DNA of 64,000 bases from Pratylenchus scribneri. Taxonomy: Eukaryota; Nematoda; Chromadorea; Rhabditida; Pratylenchidae. The notes under the pieces were generated by a model, which saw only the letters and a list, made by a program, of their open reading frames with translations, was not told the DNA's origin and made no database searches. This document shows, piece by piece, positions 23,801-35,000 of the stretch. Location: contig JAQSEB010000041.1 of NCBI GenBank assembly GCA_030063045.1, forward strand, positions 434,001-498,000, read 5' to 3'. A program made the translations under genes and the position numbers. Each line of letters starts with the position of its first letter. Position 1 is the stretch's first letter.

Positions 23801-26800
23801 CAGTCGTGCATAGAACATTTTCTGCAGCGTAAAATGCCAATAAAATTGGAAAATTTATTTTCATATTTGAGGCTGCAAAAAATTGAAATTAAAATATGGT
23901 TTTTTTATACATTTTTGGTCTAATTTAAATGCCAAAAATAGAAATAGAATATTTTTACCTCAAAAAGGGAAATTAAAACAATACATTTTTGGGGAAAAAA
24001 TAGGAGAGTTTTACCGCAAATAAAGGAAATTAAACAATCAATTTTTGATACAATATTGACATAAAGTGGTAACGGAATTAGAATATTTTTACTATTTACA
24101 AATAAAGGAAATAAAAATAAATGTTTTGGAGAATTTTCAGTTCAAAATTCCAATAATAGAATTGGAATATTTATTGCCATTTTTATGTGCAAAAAAAGTA
24201 TTAAATAAATGGATTTTGTGGTAAATAATTACGCGCGCTAATTTCCGCAAATAGGGGGGAGCGAATCAAAGTCCATTCCTAAACAAATCTGTGGGGCTGA
24301 ACGTGAACGTATTTGCTTCGATTGCGCGACAATCTTTTTCTGATTTGATGATGCACCTTTGGGTGGAGTAGGCGGACGGACTGGCGAAGACGAAGAGGTT
24401 GGGGTTGAGGCTACTCAAACCGCAAAGAAAAGGTGGAAGAAGGGGTTGGGCGCACTTCTCGCGCATCCAATACGGCGAAGTACGAACGAAAATTATTTTG
24501 TTGTGCTGGCTGAACACGCAACCAACCCCTTCCTCCACCTTCTCCTTAAGAAAATTGCCCACTTCTTCTTGGGTTATGATGGAATTGTGTGTGAAAAAGG
24601 AGCCCAGAAAAAACTTCCCAAATTCTATTTCTATCTGCTGAAAACTTACTCATCAACAAAATTTTCCTTCCTTTTTTTATCATCAAATTTCATCTTATTA
24701 AATTTTCGATTTGCCCAATCATTTGACTCATATCAAAGTGCTTGGATGGAAAATGACAAAAATAAAAAGAATAATACATAAATGAAAGATAATTAATTTG
24801 TGATAAAAATGGAAAATTTTTGGGGAATGGAAATTGGAAAATGATAAAAGCTAAAAGGATGACCCTTGGCCCATAGACACCAAGTATTTGCAAAATGGCA
24901 CAATTCAGGAAGGCGATATGCCATTTGAAAGCCCTAAATGTCCTCTAAAAAGTGGCCAATTCTAATTGTTTTTGAAATGTTAAAATAATTTGAAAAATAA
25001 GCGGCTTTTCCTCCAAACAAACAAATTCGGGTTTATTCCACTCAAAGACATTTAAGTTTTTTAAAGCCTGGATTTTATAAAACTTAAATAGGCTAAAATT
25101 TAGAGGACACTTTGGGCTTTCCAATAGTGTATCGCCTTCCCAAATTGGTTATTCTTTCGATGAATTATATACAAAAGATTGTGCCAGGTACTGAAACTTC
25201 TCGTACCATGTCATTTGGTCTTTGAAACTGAATGAGCACAGCGCAAAATTAAAATTAGATAGTAAATAAGTAGAAAAATGCAAGTAAACAGCGGAAAACA
25301 TTCCTTCCACCCCCAACCACCCACAAAATTTATTTGCGTCAATGCCATTTGCCAAAATGCGCGGGTTGGAGTTGTTGTTTTGTTGATTTGATAGGAAGAA
25401 GACAAATTTGTAGGGCGATCAGGAGCGATAAATTTGGTCTTGGGACTTGGGATGGGAGGTTGCTGAGCGATAAATTTTGTGGTCTTTGCGCACGACAAAA
25501 ATGTCCTCTCCCTCTAACTAGAATAGAATAGAAATCAATCATTTTGGATGATTAATCATTCTAATAAAAATTCCAATGAAATAATATTAATTTATATAAA
25601 AAAATAATTTACATTTGATTAATTTGCAAAAATTATTTTTAGGGCCATATAACTTGGCCATAGGGAAGAATTGGGACTAAATATTTAGATTAGGACTCAA
25701 GGCTCGGAGAATTGGAAACTTAAAGAAGTTTATATATGATTTGGCCAACTTTCGATTTTTCGGCACAAAAACATAAATTAATTCTTTTAATTCCAAAATT
25801 TCAAAATAATAATTTAATTAATTCATAATTAAATTATAATTTAATTCACAAATTTCATATGTTTTTCAGAGCACAAATTCCTGGAGCGAACACTGGATTC
25901 ATGCCAAAAATGTTTGCAAAGTCATTCCATTGAGAAGCATGCAATCGTGGCCACTGGCTTAAAGGTCAAAATTCATCTCCCAATTTCAATATTCTAAAAA
26001 GCCTGCAGGGAATTTTTTGGGAATCCATTATCCGAAATCCTTACCATTTTTTAATTAAATTTTGTCATCAAATTTTATGGTAGTTTCTTACCGTTTTTTG
26101 GTTCATATTACTGTAATTCGTCTAGAAATATACTGTAGAATGTTTTCGAAAAAAACCCTTGAACGGGGGGTTCGAACCCGAGACCTCAAATTTTACAAAA
26201 AATAGAAAGTTTTTCCTGTTCGGTCGAAAATTTTCAAAAAAATTAGGTCGAAAATTTAAAAAAAAATTTTAGGTCAAAAATTAATTTTCAAAAAAAAATT
26301 TAGGTCAGAAATTTTCAAAAAAAAAATTAGGTCGAAAATTTTCATAAAAATTTTTAATTCGAAAATTTTCAAAAAAATCTTACTGAACCAGCCAGATTTC
26401 CCTTTTTCAATTTATTAAAAAAAATTTAATTCCATAGACATATTTGGCCGTTGTCAACTGGGATGGCCTCTCCCCGGACCATTGTTACATTGCCCCAATG
26501 GAGCATTATGCGAACAGTGTTGTGCTGGACGAGGACATTTGGGAGGAAATGCGACTTTGGCAGAAGGGACTGGTGGCAATGTGGCGGGATGATGAGGACC
26601 AGGATTGTGTGTTCTTTGAAAATGCCCGATATGTGCGCGAACAACGGCACATGACCATTGAATGTAAAATATTTTAAATAATTGAATAAGAGAAAAAATA
26701 AATAAATAAAATCATCGATTTTACTCAAAATTAATTAAATTTAAAAATAATTAAATAACTAATTAAATCATTGAATTTGCCCAAAATTAATTAAATAAAT

Positions 26801-28430
26801 AAATAAGAGAAATTAATTAATTTATCCAAAAAATAATCAAATTATTTAAGTAAGGAAAAAACATTGTATTTCAAAACTTTTTCTGTTAAAAATCTGCCAT
26901 TATGAGGCCTTAAAACTTGGCCAAAATAAAAATTTAGTGCTTAGGATTAGGGTTAAGCTTTTGGCCAGATAGGGCTTAAAAGGTGTACCCTCTTTGGCCA
27001 ACAATTTTTATGGGCACAAAAAATTAAAATTTTTTGGCACATAAATTTATGGTAAATTTCAATGATTGGTAAATTATATTAATTAATTGTCATCCATTAA
27101 ATATAATCTATTTATTTTAATTTCCAATTCAAGGTGTCCCGCTGCCGAGAGAAATTGGCGACATGGCTCCAATCTATTTTAAGGTAAGAATTCCATTCAA
27201 AATTCTTCAATCTAATCATTATTAGGGAATGGATTTTTTTTGATATCAATATTTCGGCATTTTTTTTTGGCAATTTTAGTAAATATTTTGAAGATTTTCG
27301 AAGAATTCATTAAATTTTAGAATTTTTTGAAAATTTTTGAAAACCAGATAAAATTTTTTGAAAATTTTTTGATAAAATTTTCGAAATTTTTATAATTTTA
27401 GATTTCGAAAAATGAAAAAAATTTTTCAGAAAATTTTGATAAAATTTTTAAAATTTTTTTACCTTTATATATTACTATTTATATCAATAAAAATTCGTTC
27501 CATAATCACTATTTTTATAGAAAGCAATTTTGGAATCGGAAAAAGAATGGAGCGACAATAAAAAGTTGATCGATTTGGCCAAGGAACAGAGGCCGTGGGT
27601 TCGAGGCGCAATCCCAAAAGGATTTGCATATTTTTCCATCAATTTTGGCCTACAACCCGGATATGCGCACATCATTGAGGATGAGCAGAATTTTCCGGCC
27701 AATTTTGCACACGTAAAAATCCGTTTTTTTTTAATATTTAAAAAATTTTTATTAAATTTTTTTTAAAAATTTTTTTACAGAATGAAAAATAGTTTTTTTT
27801 TTTTTCAAATTGCAAAATTTTTCATTATTTTTTTTTTGCCTTTTAAATTTTAAAATAAATAACATTTAAAATACCGTAAATCCTCTATTAGTAACCCCGG
27901 GGTTCCTAATTTTCATAGACCCTCCGAGTGGCAACTTTTCTGAATTTTTAGACACAAAAAATGCATTATTTCGGCCTAATATTTCACCTAAAAATTGGTT
28001 ATTTTTTGACATCAAATTTTCGAAGAGGGCATTACAATTAGAGGAGGGCATTACAATTAGAGGATTTACGGTATTTAAAAATAATTTATAAATAATATTT
28101 TTTTCGTCATTTTCCAATAATTTTTTTCCTACTTTTTCAATGTTTTTTTTTTGCAAAATTAAATACTACTCATTTTTAATATTTATCCTTCCTTATAATT
28201 TTATTAATTTGTGCATTTTTTTGTAGGAAATAATTGGCGGCATGCTCGATTTGCATCATTGCCATTGGAAGAAGCCAAAACCACAAACATTCAGTGAAAT
28301 CAAAGAGAAGCGGACGCAGCTTCGGCAAAAATGGGCAAAATATGATTGGACCGAAATTGTGAAAAGTGGAATAAAAAGTGGCCAAGGAGGCGGGGACGAA
28401 AAAGAGAAAATTAATGAAGAAGAAGAATGA
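17830..28430 (+). CDS. CWF19L2: CWF19-like protein 2, spliceosome-associated factor
   Basis: Family members associate with late/intron-lariat spliceosomes. Exons: 17830-17994, 18474-18626, 19145-19321, 19836-19982, 20336-20456, 25870-25964, 26438-26663, 27134-27183, 27521-27712 and 28227-28430; 509 residues in phase, TGA stop. The N-terminal half is charged, with family motifs [31 protein letters not shown] and [20 protein letters not shown]. The C-terminal CwfJ domain 1 is clear: [46 protein letters not shown]. CwfJ domain 2 follows: [56 protein letters not shown]. It is shorter than the human protein. Intron 5 (5.4 kb) hosts a minus-strand PAN-domain gene and a minisatellite; intron 3 has an AAACCGG-family repeat. 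The acidic C-terminal tail ends EEEE. Confidence 0.93.
18645..19095. repeat. Tandem GAGCGGATTTTTAG repeats in CWF19L2 intron 2
   Basis: Two related blocks (18645-18800 and 18805-19020) each begin TAG(G/A)GAGC(A/G)GATTTTTA and continue with ATGC(A/C)AAAATAGATG(C/T)CGAT. They resemble the TAGGGAGCGCATTTTTAGG element at 44488, so this is probably a hAT-like repeat remnant. Confidence 0.5.
19391..19795. repeat. AAACCGG-family repeat, copy in CWF19L2 intron 3
   Basis: One end carries the conserved block GGTTTGTCCCACAAATTC, AAATATACCCAAAATTGGAT, GCATTGAATGGTATATAATT. Then comes a run of TTAAACCGGTTTTGGTATTA monomers, and the other end is ATCTATCGATTGGGTTTTGG. The family occurs about a dozen times in the window. 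Confidence 0.75.
20897..25301 (-). CDS. PAN/Apple-domain secreted protein nested in CWF19L2 intron 5
   Basis: Minus-strand exons supported by splice sites and phase: 23797-23821, 23671-23744, 22239-22399, 21502-21811 and 20897-21015 (stop TGA at 20897-20899). A candidate first exon at 25173-25301 begins [17 protein letters not shown], a plausible signal peptide, but its link to the rest is unresolved, as is a possible Ser/Pro-rich exon around 24250-24410. Core: [40 protein letters not shown], then [10 protein letters not shown] and YYEKIRC, a six-cysteine PAN pattern as in nematode extracellular-matrix or cuticle proteins. After it comes a charged, low-complexity tail ([18 protein letters not shown]). 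The intron 22400-23670 holds the 24-bp minisatellite. The family call is good; the 5' end and full domain count are uncertain. Confidence 0.68.
21165..21450. repeat. AAACCGG-family repeat, short copy
   Basis: Carries both family ends (GTTTGTCCCACAAATTCAC and GAGATCTATCGATTGGGTAT) with only one or two internal AAACGGTTTAAACC units, so it is a compact version. It lies in the last intron of the nested PAN-domain gene. Confidence 0.75.
21862..22170. repeat. MITE-A copy 4
   Basis: Same element as in the ida-1 introns (arm TTCTTTTAGCCATATATC, core TTCGGGTTTATTCCACTC), here between PAN-gene exons. Confidence 0.78.
22519..23603. repeat. 24-bp minisatellite array, about 45 units
   Basis: Tandem monomers of 24 bp, plus strand starting GGCGGAATTATTAAAATCAG and closing AACA, with irregular units at the left edge (TTCTAGCCAGGCGG). 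Few variants: GGTGG for GGCGG, and rare 25-bp units. Because 24 is a multiple of three, long open frames run through on both strands; these are repeat translation, not genes. It lies in an intron of the minus-strand PAN gene and within intron 5 of CWF19L2. The complement of this monomer makes up the 5-kb array at 33.1-38.2 kb. Confidence 0.97.
24897..25165. repeat. MITE-A copy 5
   Basis: Starts AATTCAGGAAGGCGATATGC, core TCGGGTTTATTCCACTCAAA, closes CGCCTTCCCAAATTGG. The outermost part of each arm has been lost. Confidence 0.75.
26148..26200 (-). repeat. tRNA B-box-like fragment
   Basis: On the minus strand GAGGTCTCGGGTTCGAACCC resembles a tRNA T-arm with the GGTTCGA B box. A near-identical GCGGTCTCGGGTTCGAATCC lies at 41059-41078. 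This suggests a dispersed tRNA-derived repeat; no full cloverleaf is seen here. Confidence 0.45.
26200..26380. repeat. Simple GGTCGAAAATTTTCAAAAAA tandem
   Basis: Degenerate tandem of TTAGGTCGAAAATTTTCAAA-type units in CWF19L2 intron 6. Confidence 0.7.
27874..28071. mobile_element. MITE with CCGTAAATCCTCTA inverted repeats
   Basis: 198-bp element. The left end CCGTAAATCCTCTATTAGTA and right end TAGAGGATTTACGG are complementary, with TA on both sides (27872-27873 and 28072-28073), consistent with a Tc1/mariner-type insertion. It lies in CWF19L2 intron 9. Confidence 0.75.
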
Positions 28431-29041
28431 ACCCAAAAACATATCTGGATGACGCAAATGGCCAGATATTAATGATTAAAACATTCAATTTCACAAAATT
28501 TTGAAACGAATAAACCTATTAAATGAGCGAAATTTATGTTTGCTAATTTTTAATTGGCGGCGGATGATTTCATTTATTTAAGCATTAAAAAAATTATGGT
28601 ACCCCTAAAAATTGTAGCCATTAAATTTGACGTAATATCAAAGGCTTCACCCCCTATTTAATTCACGCGCGAGGATTTAGCAGATTTGCTCATCTGTTTG
28701 TTTTTTTTTTCGTAATCTTCGCATGTCTCATCCATCCGTGTGTCCCAATTACAAACTTCACAAAATAATATTCGTGTCTAGACATTCCGTTGGCCTTTTT
28801 TTTGAGGCCTCTCTAAGACAGAGGGGTGTGTCCCGGACCGGATATTAATGATTAAAAAAATTTCACACAAAATTTAAGAGTGAAAAAGTAAACATAAACC
28901 GATTATTTAGAGTGAAATTTATGTTTGCTGCTTTTTAATGGGCCATGCCGGATGATTGGTGGTGGACTGTTATGGCTGAGGAGAAAGGAAAAAAGGGCCA
29001 ATGGAAGGAATATGGCCCAAAAGCAAAAGTCACACTCTCGG

Positions 29042-29115
29042 TGGTGGAATAACCGAATGGTTAACGGCACCGGCTGCAAAGGGCCCCAATGCGATGGTTC
29101 GACAACGACTTCCAC
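29042..29115 (+). other. tRNA-like sequence, probably a pseudogene
   Basis: A 7-bp end pairing GGTGGAA/TTCCACC encloses an A-box-like AACCGAATGGTTAACGG and a B-box-like GATGGTTCGACAACG. The loop region has CTGCAAA, but the anticodon stem does not pair and the T stem has a mismatch, so I do not call a working tRNA. Confidence 0.35.
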
Positions 29116-29182
29116 CCAAATTTTTCAACTCCATATCAATCATCCTCATCCTTTCCCTCGTAGGGGCCAATCTGCATTAGTA

Positions 29183-29314
29183 CCGAAAAATACATAAAAT
29201 CTATTAGTAGCCACAGGGCAACAAAATTTCAGAGACCTTTTTTTTGGGGGGGGGGCGTGCGGGGGGGGGGGGGGGTTCTTAATAGAGAGGGGGCCACTAA
29301 TAGAGAATTTACGG
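29183..29314. repeat. CCGTAAAT-family MITE remnant with G-rich core
   Basis: The right end ACTAATAGAGAATTTACGG matches the ends of the element at 27874-28071. The left end has TCTATTAGTAGCCACAGGG. The interior has runs of 9-14 G. Confidence 0.55.
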
Positions 29315-30654
29315 TACTTGAATCTCTCTCCTCTAGATTCCTATCCTGTGGCCCTAGCCCAGCAGTTTTGATTTAGGGAAATTACGCCAACAAAGGGTAA
29401 ATCACATATTGCCCACGCATGGCCCCCGATGATTGCATTCATTTGACAGAGGGAAAAAATGTATCGTACCCATTAAAAATTGTAGCCATTAAATTTGACG
29501 TTATCAAAGGCTTCCTTATTTAATTTTGCACGAGGGGGCTACTTAACGGATTTGCTCATCTGTCTGTTTTTTTCATAATCTCGTGCATGTGTCATCCATC
29601 CATCCGTGTGTCCCAATTACAAACTTCACAAAATAATATTCATGTCTAGACATTCCGTCCGTCTATTTTTTTCGAGAGTGAATGTCGCCTGTGCTCTCTG
29701 GTCCCGCTCCCTTCCAAAAAAGACGGGGGCTGAAGCAATGGGTCACGATCGATTTCAGCGCCCCAAGCCCACCAATATAGAGAAAAGGGAGGGAAAGGAG
29801 CGAATGGGGGGGCAGTCATTCCCTTCTCTAGCCTCTAGGGCTTTCATTTAAGCTCTCTTACAAAAAATACCACCTTTCCCCACTTTTTTCCTTTGTCTGC
29901 CTCGTCAGTAGCAGAAGCCAGCCACTGCCAGACAAAATAATTCCTTCGCCGCCGTTAATCGTCAGCGGTCGGCGTCCAGCCCCGCCCTGTCTGCTGGCTG
30001 GTCTTTGAGATGAGACAGACGATGGGCGACCACAAGCCAGCCAACCAACCAGCCTCCTTTTCCCTTTATTCCATTCCATTTTCTATTCCCGTCCCGTCGT
30101 CTCCCAGTCCCCCGGAGGCCGGACCCAACCGCCACCACCAGCAGACCCCATCCATCCTTACGCGAATTGGGAATTGACTGTGAATGAATGCGGTGAATGT
30201 GTGTTTTAACCTCATTTCTGCCTAAAAATGCGGAGCACAGCCGTCCCCGGTTGCCAACCAAAGATCAAATAACCAGACGGACACTAAGAAAGAATTTTGG
30301 GACGGACACTAAAAAATTTTGGGAGGCCATAAAAATTTTTGGTGGAGGAGGCGGAATTCAGCAGAACACTCCTCTCCTCTCCTCTCCTCTCCTCTCAACA
30401 TTTTTAGGCCATTTTAGTCTCGAAAATTCCGCACCATGTCTCCGCCGTCGGCTTTTTTTATTTATTGTTTTGTGTGTGTTACTCACATCCCCAGCACAGA
30501 ACTGGGAGAGGAAACCCAGACAGACAGACATTGGAAGGGACGGGGGTGGACGGCTGGCAGCAGACGCAAAATTCTCTCCTCCCACTAAAAACTATAAATA
30601 AATTTTAGTCAAATGCAGTATAAAAAGTATTGAAAAAGGCCAAAGATTCTATCC

Positions 30655-30995
30655 GTTCGGGGGCAGTTTGTCCCAGCTTCCCAAACATTATACCCAATAG
30701 ATAGATCTCTGATGGAGACGCATTGTTTGCTAATAATTTTCTATGAATTTAACCAATTTTAAATTAGCGAACCAAAAATCAAAATTGATTTAAACCAAAA
30801 AAACCCAAAAAGTGGTTTAAAACCAAAAAACCAAAATGTGATTTAAACCGTTTAAAACCTAAAAACCAAAATGTGGTTTAAACCGTTCCCTTAATTGTTG
30901 ACCAAACCATAACCAAATTATATACCATTCAGTGCTTCTTGACCAGCACTATCCAATTTTGGATATATTTGGTTTGTGAATCCTCGGGACAAACC
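30655..30995. repeat. AAACCGG-family repeat
   Basis: Both family ends are present (CCCAATAGATAGATCTCTGA and ATTCAGTGCTTCTTGACCAG / CAATTTTGGATATATTTGG), flanking GTTTAAACC-type units. Confidence 0.7.
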
Positions 30996-31394
30996 TTGAA
31001 CTTGGAAATTTTTTCGACATTTGTGATACTTTTTGTGACATTTTTAAAAATTTTTTTACCAAATATATTTTCCCATTTAAATCTAGTCTCCGAGAAAATT
31101 CTCCATCATATATATTTGTATTTTAGTCATCCCCACCCCATTCCCCATCTCCCATTCAAATTTTGTGCGTGTTTTACCATTTTACTGCAATCTCCACAAA
31201 AACTCCAGACTCTATTATTTAATTTTCTTGCAAAATTCCAACCCACTGCCGTGTGCTCCGTGGGCTTATTTATTGTTTTACTCACATGCCCCAGACCCAG
31301 ACAGACATGGGACGGGGTGGGGTTTTCGGCTGGCAGCAGACGGAATTTTCAAACTAAAAATAAATTTTAGTCAACAAACATTCTCTCCTATTTT

Positions 31395-31715
31395 TGATTG
31401 TGTTTGCATAGGTTTAACCAATTAAAACTTAGTTTTGAGCCAAAAACCCAAATCGGTTTAAACGGTTTAAAAACCCAAATCGGTAATCCGTTTAAAACCA
31501 ACCAAAATAGGTTTAAACCTAAACCAAAATTGGTTTAAAACCAAAATGGGTTTAAACCGTTTAATACCCATTATTTTTGAGCAAACCACAACAAACTATA
31601 TATTCATGCAGAATTAACAGTTTAAAACCAAAATCGGTTTAAACCGTTTAAAATACCCATTATTTTTGAGCAAACCACAACAAACTATATATTCATGCAA
31701 AATTCCAACCCCTTT
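31395..31715. repeat. AAACCGG-family repeats, partial tandem
   Basis: CCAAATCGGTTTAAACGG units followed by two copies of ATTATTTTTGAGCAAACCAC-AACAAACTATATATTCATGC, so part of the element has been duplicated. Confidence 0.65.
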
Positions 31716-32011
31716 CTCCGTGGGCTGGGCTAATTCAGCACCAGAGACCAGCAAAAAGGGTTCGGTTGGCAGCAGACGGAATTTCCATAAATAAAATTAT
31801 GTCAACAAATATTTAAAACCATTCTCCTCCTTTTGCTAAAATTCGCGTATATATTTGTGTGTTTTATTCCTTCCATTTCCAAATTTTATTCCCTCTCCAA
31901 ATTTTATTTTGTTTGTGTTTTATCGCGACCCTCCCCAGCCAGTATTTATTTGTGCTGCAAAATTTCATCGTCCCTCATCCAATTTCAGAGTCTGCAATTT
32001 CACAAAAAAAA

Positions 32012-35000
32012 ATGTTTATTGGTGGACTCCTCAAAGCGGTTCGACGTAAAATTCAAACAAGTGAGGAACAAGAGAATTTGCCCACCTCATTGGAGCAAAA
32101 ACGGCGAAAGAAATCCCAAGTAAGGAATTGGAATTTCTTTAAAATTTAGGACATTCAGTAATCAATTTCTCGAATATATAGATAAAACCAAAATACTTAA
32201 ACCGGTTTAAGTTTGAGGGTTTGTCCCACACATTCACAAACCAAATATACACAAAATTGGATAGAGCTTGCCAAGACGCATTGAATGGTATATAATTTGA
32301 TTATGGTTTGGCCAAAATTAGAAGCTTTTAAACGGTTTAAACCATATTTTGGTTTTAGACAATTTAAACCATTGGTTTTTGGTTCAAAATTAAGTAAGAA
32401 TTGGTTAAACCCAAACATAATCAAATAATGCATCTTGACATGATTTCGATTGAATATAAGGTTTATCGGTAGGCTAAACTTCGGAATTAATGGCATTTTC
32501 AATAGTCCTTCCGGCAATTTAAATATTTTCTATAAGGAAATTGAATTTAAATTTATTTTTTCTTTAGAAATCCACAACATTGCGGCGAGTAATCCAAGAA
32601 GAAAATGCCAACAACAATGTTTTGGCAAATTGCAGCGTTGAATCCAATGAAAATGTGTCAAAAGATGAACATCAAATGGAAGAAATGAAGGAGAAAAGGG
32701 CACCAGAAACTTTAGAGAAGGCAATTTCAATTGACTGCAATTCTGCCAATGAACAACAATCAAAACAATTTACGGATAGCAATGAAATGATTGGGGCTTC
32801 AACAGAAGAAGAGCCCAGCAGCCGGAATCGAAGGCGATTTTCTACATCAGCAGCAGCTAAAGGCAAATTACCAATGTCCACTCAACAAAGAATTGTAATT
32901 CATTTTTTCAATTAAGCAAATTAATTTAAATTATTTTTAAGGAAAAACTGAAAGAACGCTTTCGCATGGATGCTTCCGAATCTGAATTAGTTGGACTCAA
33001 TCAAGTGGGCGGTGAATGTTGTTCGGTTTGCCTTTTTCGGCCGGCCACTGTGCGCACCTACCCCTGCGGCCATCAAGTTTTTTGTCGACTTTGTGCACTC
33101 ACTCTTATTCAGGTGATCCACTGGTTTAGATTAATTCCGCCTGTTCTGATTTTTAATAATTCCGCCTGTTCTGATTTTAATAATTCTGCCTGTTCTGATT
33201 TTAATAATTCTGCCTGTTCTGATTTTAATAATTCTGCCTGTTCTGATTTTAATAATTCTGCCTGTTCTGATTTTAATAATTCCGCCTGTTCTGATTTTAA
33301 TAATTCCGCCTGTTCTGATTTTAATAATTCCGCCTGTTCTGATTTTTAATAATTCCGCCTGTTCTGATTTTAATAATTCCGCCTGTTCTGATTTTTAATA
33401 ATTCTGCCTGTTCTGATTTTAATAATTCTGCCTGTTCTGATTTTAATAATTCCGCCTGTTCTGATTTTTAATAATTCTGCCTGTTCTGATTTTAATAATT
33501 CTGCCTGTTCTGATTTTAATAATTCTGCCTGTTCTGATTTTAATAATTCTGCCTGTTCTGATTTTAATAATTCCGCCTGTTCTGATTTTAATAATTCCGC
33601 CTGTTCTGATTTTTAATAATTCTGCCTGTTCTGATTTTAATAATTCTGCCTGTTCTGATTTTAATAATTCCGCCTGTTCTGATTTTTAATAATTCTGCCT
33701 ATTCTGATTTTAATAATTCTGCCTGTTCTGATTTTAATAATTCCGCCTGTTCTGATTTTTAATAATTCTGCCTGTTCTGATTTTAATAATTCTGCCTGTT
33801 CTGATTTTTAATAATTCCGCCTGTTCTGATTTTAATAATTCCGCCTGTTCTGATTTTAATAATTCCGCCTGTTCTGATTTTAATAATTCCGCCTGTTCTG
33901 ATTTTAATAATTCCGCCTGTTCTGATTTTAATAATTCCGCCTGTTCTGATTTTTAATAATTCCGCCTGTTCTGATTTTAATAATTCCGCCTGTTCTGATT
34001 TTTAATAATTCCGCCTGTTCTGATTTTTAATAATTCCGCCTGTTCTGATTTTAATAATTCCGCCTGTTCTGATTTTAATAATTCCGCCTGTTCTGATTTT
34101 AATAATTCCGCCTGTTCTGATTTTTAATAATTCCGCCTGTTCTGATTTTAATAATTCCGCCTGTTCTGATTTTTAATAATTCCGCCTGTTCTGATTTTAA
34201 TAATTCCGCCTGTTCTGATTTTAATAATTCCGCCTGTTCTGATTTTAATAATTCTGCCTGTTCTGATTTTAATAATTCCGCCTGTTCTGATTTTAATAAT
34301 TCCGCCTGTTCTGATTTTTAATAATTCCGCCTGTTCTGATTTTAATAATTCCGCCTGTTCTGATTTTTAATAATTCCGCCTGTTCTGATTTTTAATAATT
34401 CCGCCTGTTCTGATTTTAATAATTCCGCCTGTTCTGATTTTAATAATTCCGCCTGTTCTGATTTTAATAATTCCGCCTGTTCTGATTTTAATAATTCCGC
34501 CTGTTCTGATTTTTAATAATTCCGCCTGTTCTGATTTTAATAATTCCGCCTGTTCTGATTTTTAATAATTCCGCCTGTTCTGATTTTAATAATTCCGCCT
34601 GTTCTGATTTTAATAATTCCGCCTGTTCTGATTTTAATAATTCCGCCTGTTCTGATTTTAATAATTCCGCCTGTTCTGATTTTAATAATTCCGCCTGTTC
34701 TGATTTTTAATAATTCCGCCTGTTCTGATTTTAATAATTCTGCCTGTTCTGATTTTAATAATTCTGCCTGTTCTGATTTTAATAATTCCGCCTGTTCTGA
34801 TTTTTAATAATTCCGCCTGTTCTGATTTTAATAATTCCGCCTGTTCTGATTTTAATAATTCCGCCTGTTCTGATTTTAATAATTCCGCCTGTTCTGATTT
34901 TAATAATTCCGCCTGTTCTGATTTTAATAATTCCGCCTGTTCTGATTTTAATAATTCCGCCTGTTCTGATTTTAATAATTCCGCCTGTTCTGATTTTAAT

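Larger units (their letters stand above)
28431..32011. other. Intergenic region with duplicated blocks, no convincing gene
   Basis: 28598-28795 and 29473-29665 are direct repeats (ATTAAAAATTGTAGCCATTA through CATCCGTGTGTCCCAATTAC to TGTCTAGACATTCCGT). 29183-29314 is a MITE remnant with long G runs. 30369-30396 is a CCTCT run. Three degenerate copies of a block with GGCTGGCAGCAGACG occur near 30430-30615, 31240-31390 and 31690-31850, separated by AAACCGG-family repeats. GC content is higher from 29.7 to 30.2 kb. Open frames here show no family motifs; some of the sequence may be promoter and 5' UTR of the RING gene. Confidence 0.5.

Noticed and set aside
24266..24781. Open frames on both strands near 24.3-24.8 kb
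   Set aside because: No family motif and no consistent splice phase; some may be 5' exons of the PAN gene but I could not join them.
29042..29115. Functional tRNA gene
   Set aside because: Acceptor ends pair but the anticodon stem fails and the T stem is mismatched; listed only as tRNA-like.
28903..30601. Several 70-140 residue open frames
   Set aside because: GC-richer non-coding sequence with repeats; no motifs, and frames overlap on both strands.
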